A stretch of DNA of 64,000 bases from contig CAJFNV010000011.1 of assembly GCA_904395805.1 (NCBI GenBank), forward strand, positions 25,991 through 89,990, in the 5' to 3' direction. Positions 25,563 to 32,426 of the stretch are shown here, piece by piece (positions within the stretch are counted from its first letter, which is position 1; every line of letters starts with the position of its first letter). The DNA is from Candidatus Gallispira edinburgensis (GTDB lineage: Bacteria > Bacillota > Clostridia > Lachnospirales > CAG-274). The translations under genes and the position numbers were made by a program. Below the pieces are notes generated by a model. It was not told where the DNA came from and did no database searches. It saw only the letters and a list, made by a program, of their open reading frames with translations.

Positions 25563-26717
25563 ATGAATAGTGTTTTTTTCTCAAAAAAGAAATCTACACT
25601 TCTGATAATTATAATCGGCTTGATTTTAACAGGTATCCTCATAGCTATTCCTACAGGCTATGAGGATGCCTTAATTTATCAGGAGATGGAGAGAGCTACA
25701 GGTACTGTTCTTGAAACAGATAATTCATCAATAAAAAGTTCGGGACTTATACAGTCAGGCGAACAGACATGTGTTATACGTGTTGACGACGGCATTTTTA
25801 AAGACAGAGAAATAACAGGTGTGAACTTTTTAAGCGGTTCCCTTGAAAAGGATAAAATATATAAAGTTGGGGACAGAGCCCTGATTACTATAAGCTATGA
25901 CGGGGATAATATAAAATCTGTTGTTATGTCGGATCATTACAGGCTGGATAAAGAGATAATTCTTCTTGCGATTTTTGCTCTGTTGCTTATAGCTGTTGCA
26001 GGCAAAAACGGTTTTCTTGCAATTTTTTCTTTTGCTATAACTGTACTTACTATATGGAAAATACTTGTGCCTGCATATCTTAACGGATATTCCCCTGTAT
26101 GGACAGGAATACTTATTACTATTTTTATAACGGCTGTTATTATATTTTTTGTTTATGGATTTGACAAGAGAACACTTACTGCTTCCCTTGGTTCTCTTCT
26201 CGGTATTTTTACAACATGTATACTGGGTATGATTTTTACGGATCTGTTCAAGATCAATGGTGCTGTTATGCCTGATTCCGAATCTTTGCTTTACAGCGGT
26301 TATCAGAATCTTGATCTGACATCTATATTCATGAGCAGCATATTTATTGGTGCATCGGGAGCAATGATAGATCTGGCTGTAGATATTACTTCGGCTATAT
26401 ATGAAGTAGTAGAAAAGAAGCCTGATATTTCATGGTCAGAGGCAGCAAAGTCTGGTATGAATGTGGGAAGAGCGGCAATGGGAACTATGACAACAACACT
26501 TCTTCTTGCTTATTCAGGAGGATATATAACTCTGCTTATGGTATTTATGGCACAGGGTACACCTATTGACCATATTTTGAATTATAAATATGTGGCAGCA
26601 GAAGTTCTTGATACTGTAGTGGGAAGTTTCGGACTTGTAACTGTAGCACCTTTTACGGCACTCACTGCAGGAATCATGCTTACAAAGCACAGGAAAGTAA
26701 AACAGGAAAGTGTATAA
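25563..26717 (+). CDS. YibE/F family polytopic membrane protein
   Basis: A 384-residue protein. After a first membrane segment (about 13-30) comes an extracellular beta domain (about 40-125), then six or more hydrophobic segments. The family motif region GASGAMIDLAVDITSAIYE and GRAAMGTMTTTLLLAYSGG is present. Function is unproven; these proteins are often predicted transporters. It starts 4 bp after the alkaline phosphatase stop, using GGAG inside that gene's last codons, so the two are co-expressed. Confidence 0.88.
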   Translation: MNSVFFSKKKSTLLIIIIGLILTGILIAIPTGYEDALIYQEMERATGTVLETDNSSIKSSGLIQSGEQTCVIRVDDGIFKDREITGVNFLSGSLEKDKIYKVGDRALITISYDGDNIKSVVMSDHYRLDKEIILLAIFALLLIAVAGKNGFLAIFSFAITVLTIWKILVPAYLNGYSPVWTGILITIFITAVIIFFVYGFDKRTLTASLGSLLGIFTTCILGMIFTDLFKINGAVMPDSESLLYSGYQNLDLTSIFMSSIFIGASGAMIDLAVDITSAIYEVVEKKPDISWSEAAKSGMNVGRAAMGTMTTTLLLAYSGGYITLLMVFMAQGTPIDHILNYKYVAAEVLDTVVGSFGLVTVAPFTALTAGIMLTKHRKVKQESV

Positions 26718-26764
26718 AAATATTGATAAAATTTAACAGAAATCTGCATCTAAATAATAAAGGC

Positions 26765-26806
26765 AAAAATCCTATAGAGTAAAATTTAGCTCTATAGGAT
26801 TTTTTT
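26765..26806 (+). terminator. Terminator after alkaline phosphatase-YibE/F
   Basis: A 14-bp perfect stem, AAAATCCTATAGAG with CTCTATAGGATTTT, in a T-rich 3' context. Confidence 0.93.
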
Positions 26807-26888
26807 GCTATTAATATTCTGAAAGTTAATTAATCTGTACTATCCTTTTGTTTAAATAAAAACAGTTAGAGAAAACTTGTAAAATAAT

Positions 26889-26917
26889 TTGATATGTACT
26901 GCAAAAGATGGTATACT
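26889..26917 (+). promoter_or_regulatory. Promoter of the flavin oxidoreductase pair
   Basis: TTGATA (26889-26894), 17 bp, TATACT (26912-26917). It overlaps the first in-frame ATG (26894), which argues for the downstream start of the next gene. Confidence 0.8.
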
Positions 26918-26962
26918 AAAAAAGTTAGGATTTTTTATTTATTTACAAAGAGGGGAAATAGA

Positions 26963-27472
26963 ATGAATGTAGTGATTCATGATTTACCAAAAGAACAAAT
27001 TAATAATATATTTGACAGCACAAAAAAAGATATACAAATCATTTCTGATAATGGTAATATTAAAAACTGTATAGGATGTTTTGGTTGTTGGGTCAAATCT
27101 CCGGGAGAATGTATCATTCATGATAGTTACAATAATATGGGTGCAATTTTTTCAAAAGCAAAACATGTAATAATAATCAGCAAATGCTGTTACGGCGGAT
27201 ACAGCCCTTTTGTTAAAACAGTTTTAGACAGAAGTATATCCTATCTGTTACCGTTTTTCAAAACAATTGATAATGAAACTCACCATAAACAAAGGTATAA
27301 AAAATCTTTTTCGCTTTCAGTATATTTTTATGGCGAATATATTTCACCGCAAGAAATGGAAACAGCAAAAGAATTAGTAAAAGCTAATAGTTTGAATTTT
27401 TATATATCTGCATATAAAATATATTTTTTCAGACATCCTTTAGAATTAATAAACGAGGTAAAAATCCTATGA
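26963..27472 (+). CDS. Flavodoxin-family NAD(P)H-dependent oxidoreductase with CxxCxxCW motif
   Basis: A 169-residue protein. The text NCIGCFGCWVKSPGECIIHD matches the Cys-rich loop of small iron-sulfur-flavoprotein-like reductases. AKHVIIISKCCYGGYSPFVKTVLDRS is the usual core of that family. The N-terminal beta strand and phosphate-binding loop of a full flavodoxin fold are poorly conserved. The start at 26963 follows GAGGGG; the upstream codons lie in the promoter. Its last four bases (ATGA) overlap the next gene, a second flavoprotein, so the two are coupled and may form one enzyme. Confidence 0.75.
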   Translation: MNVVIHDLPKEQINNIFDSTKKDIQIISDNGNIKNCIGCFGCWVKSPGECIIHDSYNNMGAIFSKAKHVIIISKCCYGGYSPFVKTVLDRSISYLLPFFKTIDNETHHKQRYKKSFSLSVYFYGEYISPQEMETAKELVKANSLNFYISAYKIYFFRHPLELINEVKIL

Positions 27473-28110
27473 AAATTACTATTATTAACGGTAGTCCCAA
27501 GCACGGAGAAAGTACATCAGCACTTATGATCAAATATATTTCATCTCAAATCAGAGAAGGCGGGAATAATGAAATTAATATTTACAATGTAAATAAAGGA
27601 TTTTTATCAAAAACCCAGCAGAAAGAAATTTCTGAAAGTGATGCTCTGGTTTTCGCTTATCCCTTGTATGTTGACAGCATTCCGGCTCATTTATTAAGTA
27701 TTTTAATTGATATTGATAATAAGAAATTATTGAAAAAGAATACAATGATATATTGCATCGTAAATAATGGATTTTTTGAGGGACAGCAAAGTCATATTGC
27801 TGTTCAACAATTAAAAAATTGGTGCAATTCCTGCAGTGTAAAATGGGGACAGGCAATAGGAACAGGAGCTGGAGAAATGTTTCGGTTTACTTCCCATATC
27901 CCTTTAGGTCATGGACCAAATAAAAATTTAGGTCACGCAATAAACTGTCTTGCCGAAAATATATTAAATCAAAAATCGGGAGATGACCTCTTAATATCTC
28001 CTAACTATTCACGAACTGTATGGAAAATACAGGGAACATATTTCTTTTGGTATAAGCTTGCTATGAAAAACGGAGTTAAATGGAAAGATTTAAGAAAAAG
28101 ACTTGACTAA
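27469..28110 (+). CDS. NAD(P)H-dependent FMN oxidoreductase, second member of pair
   Basis: A 213-residue flavodoxin-fold protein. The FMN phosphate loop is TIINGSPKHGESTSALM (residues 3-19) and a second contact region is LVFAYPLYVDSIPAHL (about 63-78). It lacks the Cys-rich loop of its partner. The C-terminal 60 residues (about 150-213) hold NWSRTVW-like and KWKDLRKRL text of unknown role. Substrate unknown. Confidence 0.78.
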   Translation: MKITIINGSPKHGESTSALMIKYISSQIREGGNNEINIYNVNKGFLSKTQQKEISESDALVFAYPLYVDSIPAHLLSILIDIDNKKLLKKNTMIYCIVNNGFFEGQQSHIAVQQLKNWCNSCSVKWGQAIGTGAGEMFRFTSHIPLGHGPNKNLGHAINCLAENILNQKSGDDLLISPNYSRTVWKIQGTYFFWYKLAMKNGVKWKDLRKRLD

Positions 28111-28183
28111 TATAATGTATATTATAAAAATGAACAGGTATTTTATAATGATATTAGACAGGAAATTAACATCTCATTTTCAT

Positions 28184-28212
28184 TTGACATATTGCTGCGT
28201 TTATGGTAGTAT
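28184..28212 (+). promoter_or_regulatory. Strong promoter of a short leader or small-RNA unit
   Basis: Consensus TTGACA (28184-28189), 17 bp, TAGTAT (28207-28212). Transcription should begin near 28219, almost 200 nt before the next gene. Confidence 0.75.
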
Positions 28213-28218
28213 ATATTA

Positions 28219-28292
28219 TAATAATATGTATTTGATACATTAGTGATTTATTGTATAAAGGCGTACATTGTTTTATACGGGTGCGCCTTTTT
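28219..28292 (+). ncRNA. Candidate attenuator leader or small RNA with competing hairpins
   Basis: From the predicted start near 28219 a transcript of about 75 nt would end at a terminator: AAAGGCGTAC (28257-28266) pairs over ten positions (one G-U) with GTGCGCCTTT plus one base before it, followed by T residues to 28292. GTATAAA (28253-28259) can instead pair with TTTATAC (28272-28278), which breaks the terminator stem. This is the layout of an attenuator or riboswitch controlling the C26 hydrolase, or of a free small RNA. I match no known aptamer class. Confidence 0.5.
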
Positions 28293-28414
28293 GTATTGAG
28301 TATAAGCAATAAATTTAAAACCAATACTTGTAATAGTTAAAGTAAATGGTTTATTTGATAAAAATATATTTAAATTTACAGTATCTGTTTTGTATTTAAA
28401 GGAGATAGCGTGTT

Positions 28415-29122
28415 ATGAAAAAAGCAAAAATAGGTGTTATTCCTTTAGTGGATTTTGAAAAGAAAAGCTATTGGATGCTGCCGGGATATATGGATGCTAT
28501 AGTTGAGCTTGGCGGCTTTCCTCTTATGCTGCCATTAACCGATGACAAAGAGATCATATCTCAGATAGCATATGAATTTGATGGTTTTCTTTTTACAGGG
28601 GGACATGATGTGTCTCCTGAAATGTATGGTGAACGTATATCTGATAAATGCGGCGAATGCTGTATAATGCGTGATACAATGGAAAAATTGCTCCTTAATG
28701 AGGTATTAAAAGCGAATAAACCTGTTTTGGGAATTTGCAGAGGAATACAGCTCATAAACACAGTATTAGGCGGTACATTGTATCAGGATCTGCCATCTCA
28801 AAAGCCATCTGAAATAAATCATCATCAGACACCGCCCTATGATATTCCGGTACATAATGTTAATATTATAGAAAACACACTGCTTTACAATATAATAAAA
28901 AAGGATGAACTTTCTGTAAACAGCTATCATCATCAGGCTGTTAAAGAATTATCGCCAATACTTACAACAATGGCATATTCCCCTGATGGGTTGATTGAAG
29001 CGGTAGGTATAAAGGATAAGAAATTCGTTCTTGCTGTACAGTGGCATCCTGAATTTTCATACAAAACAGATGAAAGCAGCAGAAAGATTTTTAAAGCATT
29101 TATAGATGCCGCAAATGAATAA
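28415..29122 (+). CDS. Class I glutamine amidotransferase-like hydrolase (peptidase C26, PuuD-like)
   Basis: A 235-residue gamma-glutamyl hydrolase-type enzyme. The catalytic Cys is in LGICRGIQL (about residue 108) and the His-Glu pair in QWHPEFS (about 210-216). FTGGHDVSPEMYGE is the family's N-terminal signature. Relatives cleave gamma-glutamyl-GABA in polyamine breakdown, but no other putrescine gene is present, so the substrate is open. The ATG follows AAAGGAG. A possible attenuator precedes it, and an IS256 element now separates it from its likely terminator at 30772. Confidence 0.9.
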   Translation: MKKAKIGVIPLVDFEKKSYWMLPGYMDAIVELGGFPLMLPLTDDKEIISQIAYEFDGFLFTGGHDVSPEMYGERISDKCGECCIMRDTMEKLLLNEVLKANKPVLGICRGIQLINTVLGGTLYQDLPSQKPSEINHHQTPPYDIPVHNVNIIENTLLYNIIKKDELSVNSYHHQAVKELSPILTTMAYSPDGLIEAVGIKDKKFVLAVQWHPEFSYKTDESSRKIFKAFIDAANE

Positions 29123-29189
29123 TAATTCATTTCTAATTCACCATAAAGCTATTTATTAATCTTCACGTTGCCACGTGCATATAAAAAAC

Positions 29190-29213
29190 GACGGCGCGGA
29201 AAAAGTTGTGTAA
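29190..29213 (+). repeat. Left terminal inverted repeat of the IS256 element
   Basis: The outer ten bases GACGGCGCGG differ at six positions from the right end; the inner AAAAAGTTGTGTAA is identical. It directly follows the target copy TAAAAAAC. Confidence 0.88.
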
Positions 29214-29229
29214 ATAGTATAAAAACAAG

Positions 29230-29274
29230 CCTCCTTGGTGAAAATTATGGTAAAAATAATTTTTATCAAGGAGG
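29230..29274 (+). promoter_or_regulatory. Hairpin hiding the transposase ribosome-binding site
   Basis: CCTCCTTGGTGAAAATTATG (29230-29249) is nearly complementary to 29255-29274, which contains AAGGAGG, the ribosome site nine bases before the transposase ATG. Transcripts entering from outside would fold it shut. Such protection from read-through transcription is established for IS10 and IS50; here it is inferred. Confidence 0.65.
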
Positions 29275-29283
29275 TTTTTCAAT

Positions 29284-30493
29284 ATGAAAATACCAAAGGA
29301 AGTTATAAGGGAATATGTAAAGAATGAGAAGTTTACTAACACAAACGACATCATGGAAAGCATCAAATCCATGTTTGCTGACGTTCTTAATGAAGTGCTT
29401 CAGTGTGAAATGGATGAACAGCTGGGATATGATAAACATGAACGTACCGAATCCGGAGAGGATAAGAAGAATTACCGCAATGGATCTACTAAGCGAAAGA
29501 TGAAAACACAGCTTGGTGAAGTAGAAATTTCTGTTCCCCGTGACCGCAACGGAGAATACGAACCTAAAATTATCGGGAAATATCAGCGTAATGCAGATGG
29601 TTTGGAAGATAAAATTCTTTCTCTTTATGCTCACGGAATGTCTACACGAGATATTCAGGAACAGATAAAAGATTTGTATGATATTAATATTTCTTCTGAA
29701 CTTGTGTCTAAAATAAGCGAAAAGATATTACCTGAAGTTAATGAATGGCAAAACAGACCTTTGGAAGAGTATTATCCATTCATATTTATGGATGCTATTC
29801 ATTATAAAATAAGAGAAAATCATCAGATTATCAGCAAAGCAGCATATGTTGTATTAGGTGTAAATGCTGATGGCTACAAAGATATATTGGGAATATGGGT
29901 AGGCGGTAATGAAAGCAGTAAGTTCTGGCTTGGCATATTAAACGAGCTTAAAAGCCGTGGTGTTAAAACAGTTGATTTATTCTGTGTTGACGGGCTTGCA
30001 GGCTTTAGAGAAGCAATAAGTGCTGTATATCCTTTTGCCGGGATACAGAGATGTATTATTCATCAAATACGTTCATCAAGTAAATATGTTTCATACAAGC
30101 ATATCAAGGAATTCATGGCTGATCTAAAACTTGTTTATGGTGCGCTGAATGAAGAAGCTGCACTTGAAAAGCTGATTGATTTTAAAGAAAAGTGGCAAAA
30201 TCTGTACCCTTCAGCAGTAAAATCATGGGAAGATAATTGGGATATATTATCTACATTTTTTGCATATCCTGTTGAGATTCGTAAAATAATATACTACTAA
30301 TATTATTGAAGGTTTAAATAGACAGTTCCGTAAGGTAACAAAAACAAAAGCTGTGTTTCCTAATGATGATTCTTTGAGAAAAATGCTTTATCTTGCATCA
30401 CAAAATATCACTAAGAAATGGACACAGCGTTACAAGAACTGGGACATTGTAATACGTCAGCTTGAAATTATGCATGAGACTCAAACGGCATAA
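29284..30493 (+). pseudogene. IS256-family transposase (mutator-type), frameshifted
   Basis: Frame 1 gives 338 residues from MKIPKEVIREYVKNEKF to RKIIYY and stops at 30298-30300. The following frame continues the family text at once: TTNIIEGLNRQFRKVTKTK through to MHETQTA and a stop at 30491-30493. Together they make the usual 400-residue IS256 transposase. The join near 30292 needs a net +1 shift (one extra base or two missing bases in AAAATAATATAC). Catalytic residues visible are the Asp in IFMDAIHYKI, the Asp in LFCVDGLAG and probably the Glu in SWEDNWDIL. It is likely inactive unless the ribosome shifts frame; programmed shifting is not typical for this family. Confidence 0.88.
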
Positions 30494-30722
30494 TCGGGGC
30501 TCTGCCCCGAACCCCGAAGTTTAGCGCATTGGTTTTCCCTAAAACGGACAAAACGAGCGAAGAAATCTCTCGCCCGTTTTAGTGCAAAATCCTCAAGACC
30601 GCTCTGGTCGCTCTTCAGCGTTGCCGTATCCTGTCAAGAGGTAAAAGCCAATAGTATTATTGACAACTCATATTAAGTTTATACCTGTAATTTTCACTTT
30701 GTCGAGGTTTATCAAATATTGC
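30494..30722 (+). other. GC-richer noncoding tail inside the IS256 element
   Basis: Between the transposase stop and the right end lie 229 bases with no ORF. The first part is far more GC-rich than its surroundings (CGGGGCTCTGCCCCGAACCCCG) and can fold, with further short stems such as GACC-GCTCT-GGTC near 30598. It makes this element longer than most IS256 relatives. Confidence 0.5.
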
Positions 30723-30746
30723 TTACACAACTTTTTACACAGAGCC
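30723..30746 (-). repeat. Right terminal inverted repeat of the IS256 element
   Basis: Read inward, GGCTCTGTGT then AAAAAGTTGTGTAA, the latter identical to the left end. TAAAAAAC follows immediately outside. Confidence 0.88.
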
Positions 30747-30771
30747 TAAAAAACAGTTTCTTAAAAGTAAT

Positions 30772-30814
30772 GAAAGCTATGAATTTCTGCAGGTTACAGA
30801 GATTCATAGCTTTC
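30772..30814. terminator. Hairpin terminator, probably for the C26 hydrolase and the MBL gene
   Basis: A perfect 13-bp stem, GAAAGCTATGAAT with ATTCATAGCTTTC. On the plus strand TTTATCCTATTTTTT follows. The convergent metallo-hydrolase ends at 30889, so it may serve both sides. The IS element lies between it and the C26 gene. Confidence 0.75.
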
Positions 30815-30888
30815 TTTATCCTATTTTTTGCCAAATTTTATTTTTTTAACTAATAATAGCCATTTTTAAAAACAATACAAATTTTCTA

Positions 30889-31707
30889 TTAAAGTAATTC
30901 CTCCAAAACATCATAACTCATGGTTCTGAACACTTGACAATATTTCCGAAATCCTTCCTGTCCCACAACATAGATATTAGGCATATAACTCATTCTTGCT
31001 TTTGAATATCTTATTCTTTCCAAACCATTATCAACAGAGGTATGATTGCTTAAAGCTACATCAACTTTTTTATCTGCAGCTTTTTCCATAAAATAATCTA
31101 AAGACTTAAGATACTGAACTACTCCCCTGCCTGTCCTCGGAGGTGTCGTACCTCCCCAAAGAGCTGCCATGTAAACTTTATTATTTTCTGTAACAGGAAA
31201 TATGTAACTTAATCCTCCCGGAGTATGTCCCGGCGTGTTATAAACGTATATTGTTTTATCACCCAATGTTATAGAATCGCCATCCTTTATGTGAACCGTT
31301 ATGTCATAATCTTTCCACGTTTCGGGACGGTCAGGTTTTGTTGGACACTGTTCCCAAAACTTATCATCTGTTTCAGAAAGATAGGTATCGACATGATATT
31401 TTTCTATAAACCACTTTCCACAGCCTGTATGGTCTACATGTCCATGTGTCAAAACAAGTTTTTTAATTGTTTCGGGATTCCATCCAACATCTTTAATTCC
31501 GTCTATTATTGCATCAAAAGCTTTCTGTGACGGCCATATAGCATCTATCACTATAAGTCCTTCAGTGGTTTTTAACACAAAGCAGTTTGTTTCTTTTTGA
31601 GCAACAATAAGCAAATCATCAAATATTCTGGCATGAATGAACCATGACATATCTTCCATATTTCTAATCGTTTCTTTTGTTACTATAGGTTTATTTAATC
31701 TTTTCAT
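30889..31707 (-). CDS. Metallo-beta-lactamase-fold hydrolase
   Basis: A 272-residue MBL-fold protein. The metal motif is THGHVDHTG (HxHxDH, about residues 87-95), with a further ligand His in NTPGHTPGG (about 165-173) and late SNHTS (about 223-227). The fold covers thiol hydrolases, glyoxalase II-like and lactonase-like enzymes. The opening DMSWFIHARIFDDLLIVAQKETNCFVLKT, with an exposed dimetal site, does not separate them, so the substrate is unknown. No signal peptide, thus cytosolic. The ribosome site is AGAGGAG. A short ORF with its own ribosome site lies just upstream. Confidence 0.85.
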   Translation of the reverse strand: MKRLNKPIVTKETIRNMEDMSWFIHARIFDDLLIVAQKETNCFVLKTTEGLIVIDAIWPSQKAFDAIIDGIKDVGWNPETIKKLVLTHGHVDHTGCGKWFIEKYHVDTYLSETDDKFWEQCPTKPDRPETWKDYDITVHIKDGDSITLGDKTIYVYNTPGHTPGGLSYIFPVTENNKVYMAALWGGTTPPRTGRGVVQYLKSLDYFMEKAADKKVDVALSNHTSVDNGLERIRYSKARMSYMPNIYVVGQEGFRKYCQVFRTMSYDVLEELL

Positions 31708-31732
31708 TTATATTCTCCTCTGCACAATATTT

Positions 31733-31789
31733 TCATTTTCGTACAGAGGAAAAACGATTTTTGGTTGGTGTACATGGTAATTTCTTCAT
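31733..31789 (-). CDS. Possible 18-residue leader ORF upstream of the MBL gene
   Basis: ATG at 31789 behind GAGGGTGAG encodes MKKLPCTPTKNRFSSVRK and stops 26 nt before the metallo-hydrolase start. The ribosome site is good, but 18 codons can arise by chance. The rest of the 249-bp gap to the broken acetyltransferase is AT-rich with no clear promoter beyond an isolated TATAAT on the minus strand. Confidence 0.3.
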   Translation of the reverse strand: MKKLPCTPTKNRFSSVRK

Positions 31790-31927
31790 GCACTCACCCT
31801 CTTTCTCAGTTAAATTAACGATATATTATATAATTATATATCACTTTCTTTTGTGTCTATTATACAGCTTTTATTCCTTGTTTTAATAGTAGGTATTATT
31901 TATTTAGATATGTAGATTTGTGTAAAA

Positions 31928-32279
31928 TTATAAATTCATTTTCATACAAACAGACTCAGGCATATCTGCATACTACCCGTAAATTGGAATTACATAATAT
32001 CCAATGGACTTGTACAAATTCATAGCTGCAACCAAAAGCTCCCCTGATTCTAAAATAAGATATGTAAAACCCTTGTTTCGTGCTGGATTTTCCAGATTTT
32101 CCATAAGTTTTTTTTGAAATACCTTTACCTCTGTATTCATCACAAATAAATACTCTCTTTACTTCTACACATTTATTATCATATTTTTTAAAACTTACAC
32201 AACCTACTGCTTTATCCACGTCATATGCAATAATTACATCATGGATATCATTAAGAATAATTATTAAAAATATATTCAA
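31928..32279 (-). pseudogene. GNAT acetyltransferase remnant, frameshifted and with a nonsense codon
   Basis: The first frame gives a GNAT core: VIIAYDVDKAVGCVSFKKY then VKRVFICDEYRGKGISKK, containing the acetyl-CoA loop. At a run of eight A (about 32108) the frame is lost, and the next frame continues correctly with LMENLENPARNKGFTYLIL and LYKSIGYYVIPIYG, then a TAG, then YADMPESVCMKMNL and the true stop at 31928. The N-terminus is also short compared with the family. So there are at least two disabling changes plus a missing start, and the gene is dead. Confidence 0.78.
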
Positions 32280-32426
32280 TTCTGTTTTATTCTTATCCTG
32301 TTTATTAATTCAAAAAATTATTTAAACTATGACACCATTCAATAAAATCTCTGTTACATACGTTTGTATATTTAAATCATATTTCACCAACACCTAAGAG
32401 AATCAGATTTATACCATCTACGATAC

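Larger units (their letters stand above)
29190..30746 (+). mobile_element. IS256-family insertion sequence, complete ends, transposase frameshifted
   Basis: The 1557-bp element is bounded by 24-bp imperfect inverted ends and an exact 8-bp target duplication, TAAAAAAC, at 29182-29189 and 30747-30754. Both facts fit the IS256 family (8-9 bp duplications). The transposase fills 29284-30493 on the plus strand but changes frame near 30292. A 229-bp noncoding tail precedes the right end. Removing the element restores a continuous spacer between the C26 hydrolase and a hairpin terminator. The intact duplication argues for a fairly recent insertion. Confidence 0.93.

Noticed and set aside
30480..30640. 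GC-rich text near the IS as a possible tRNA or small rRNA fragment
   Set aside because: No cloverleaf, TTCGA-type loop or rRNA-like block could be found; it lies inside the IS borders.
31733..31789. Small antimicrobial or signal peptide
   Set aside because: The 18-codon ORF has a ribosome site but no leader motif, processing enzyme or transporter nearby.
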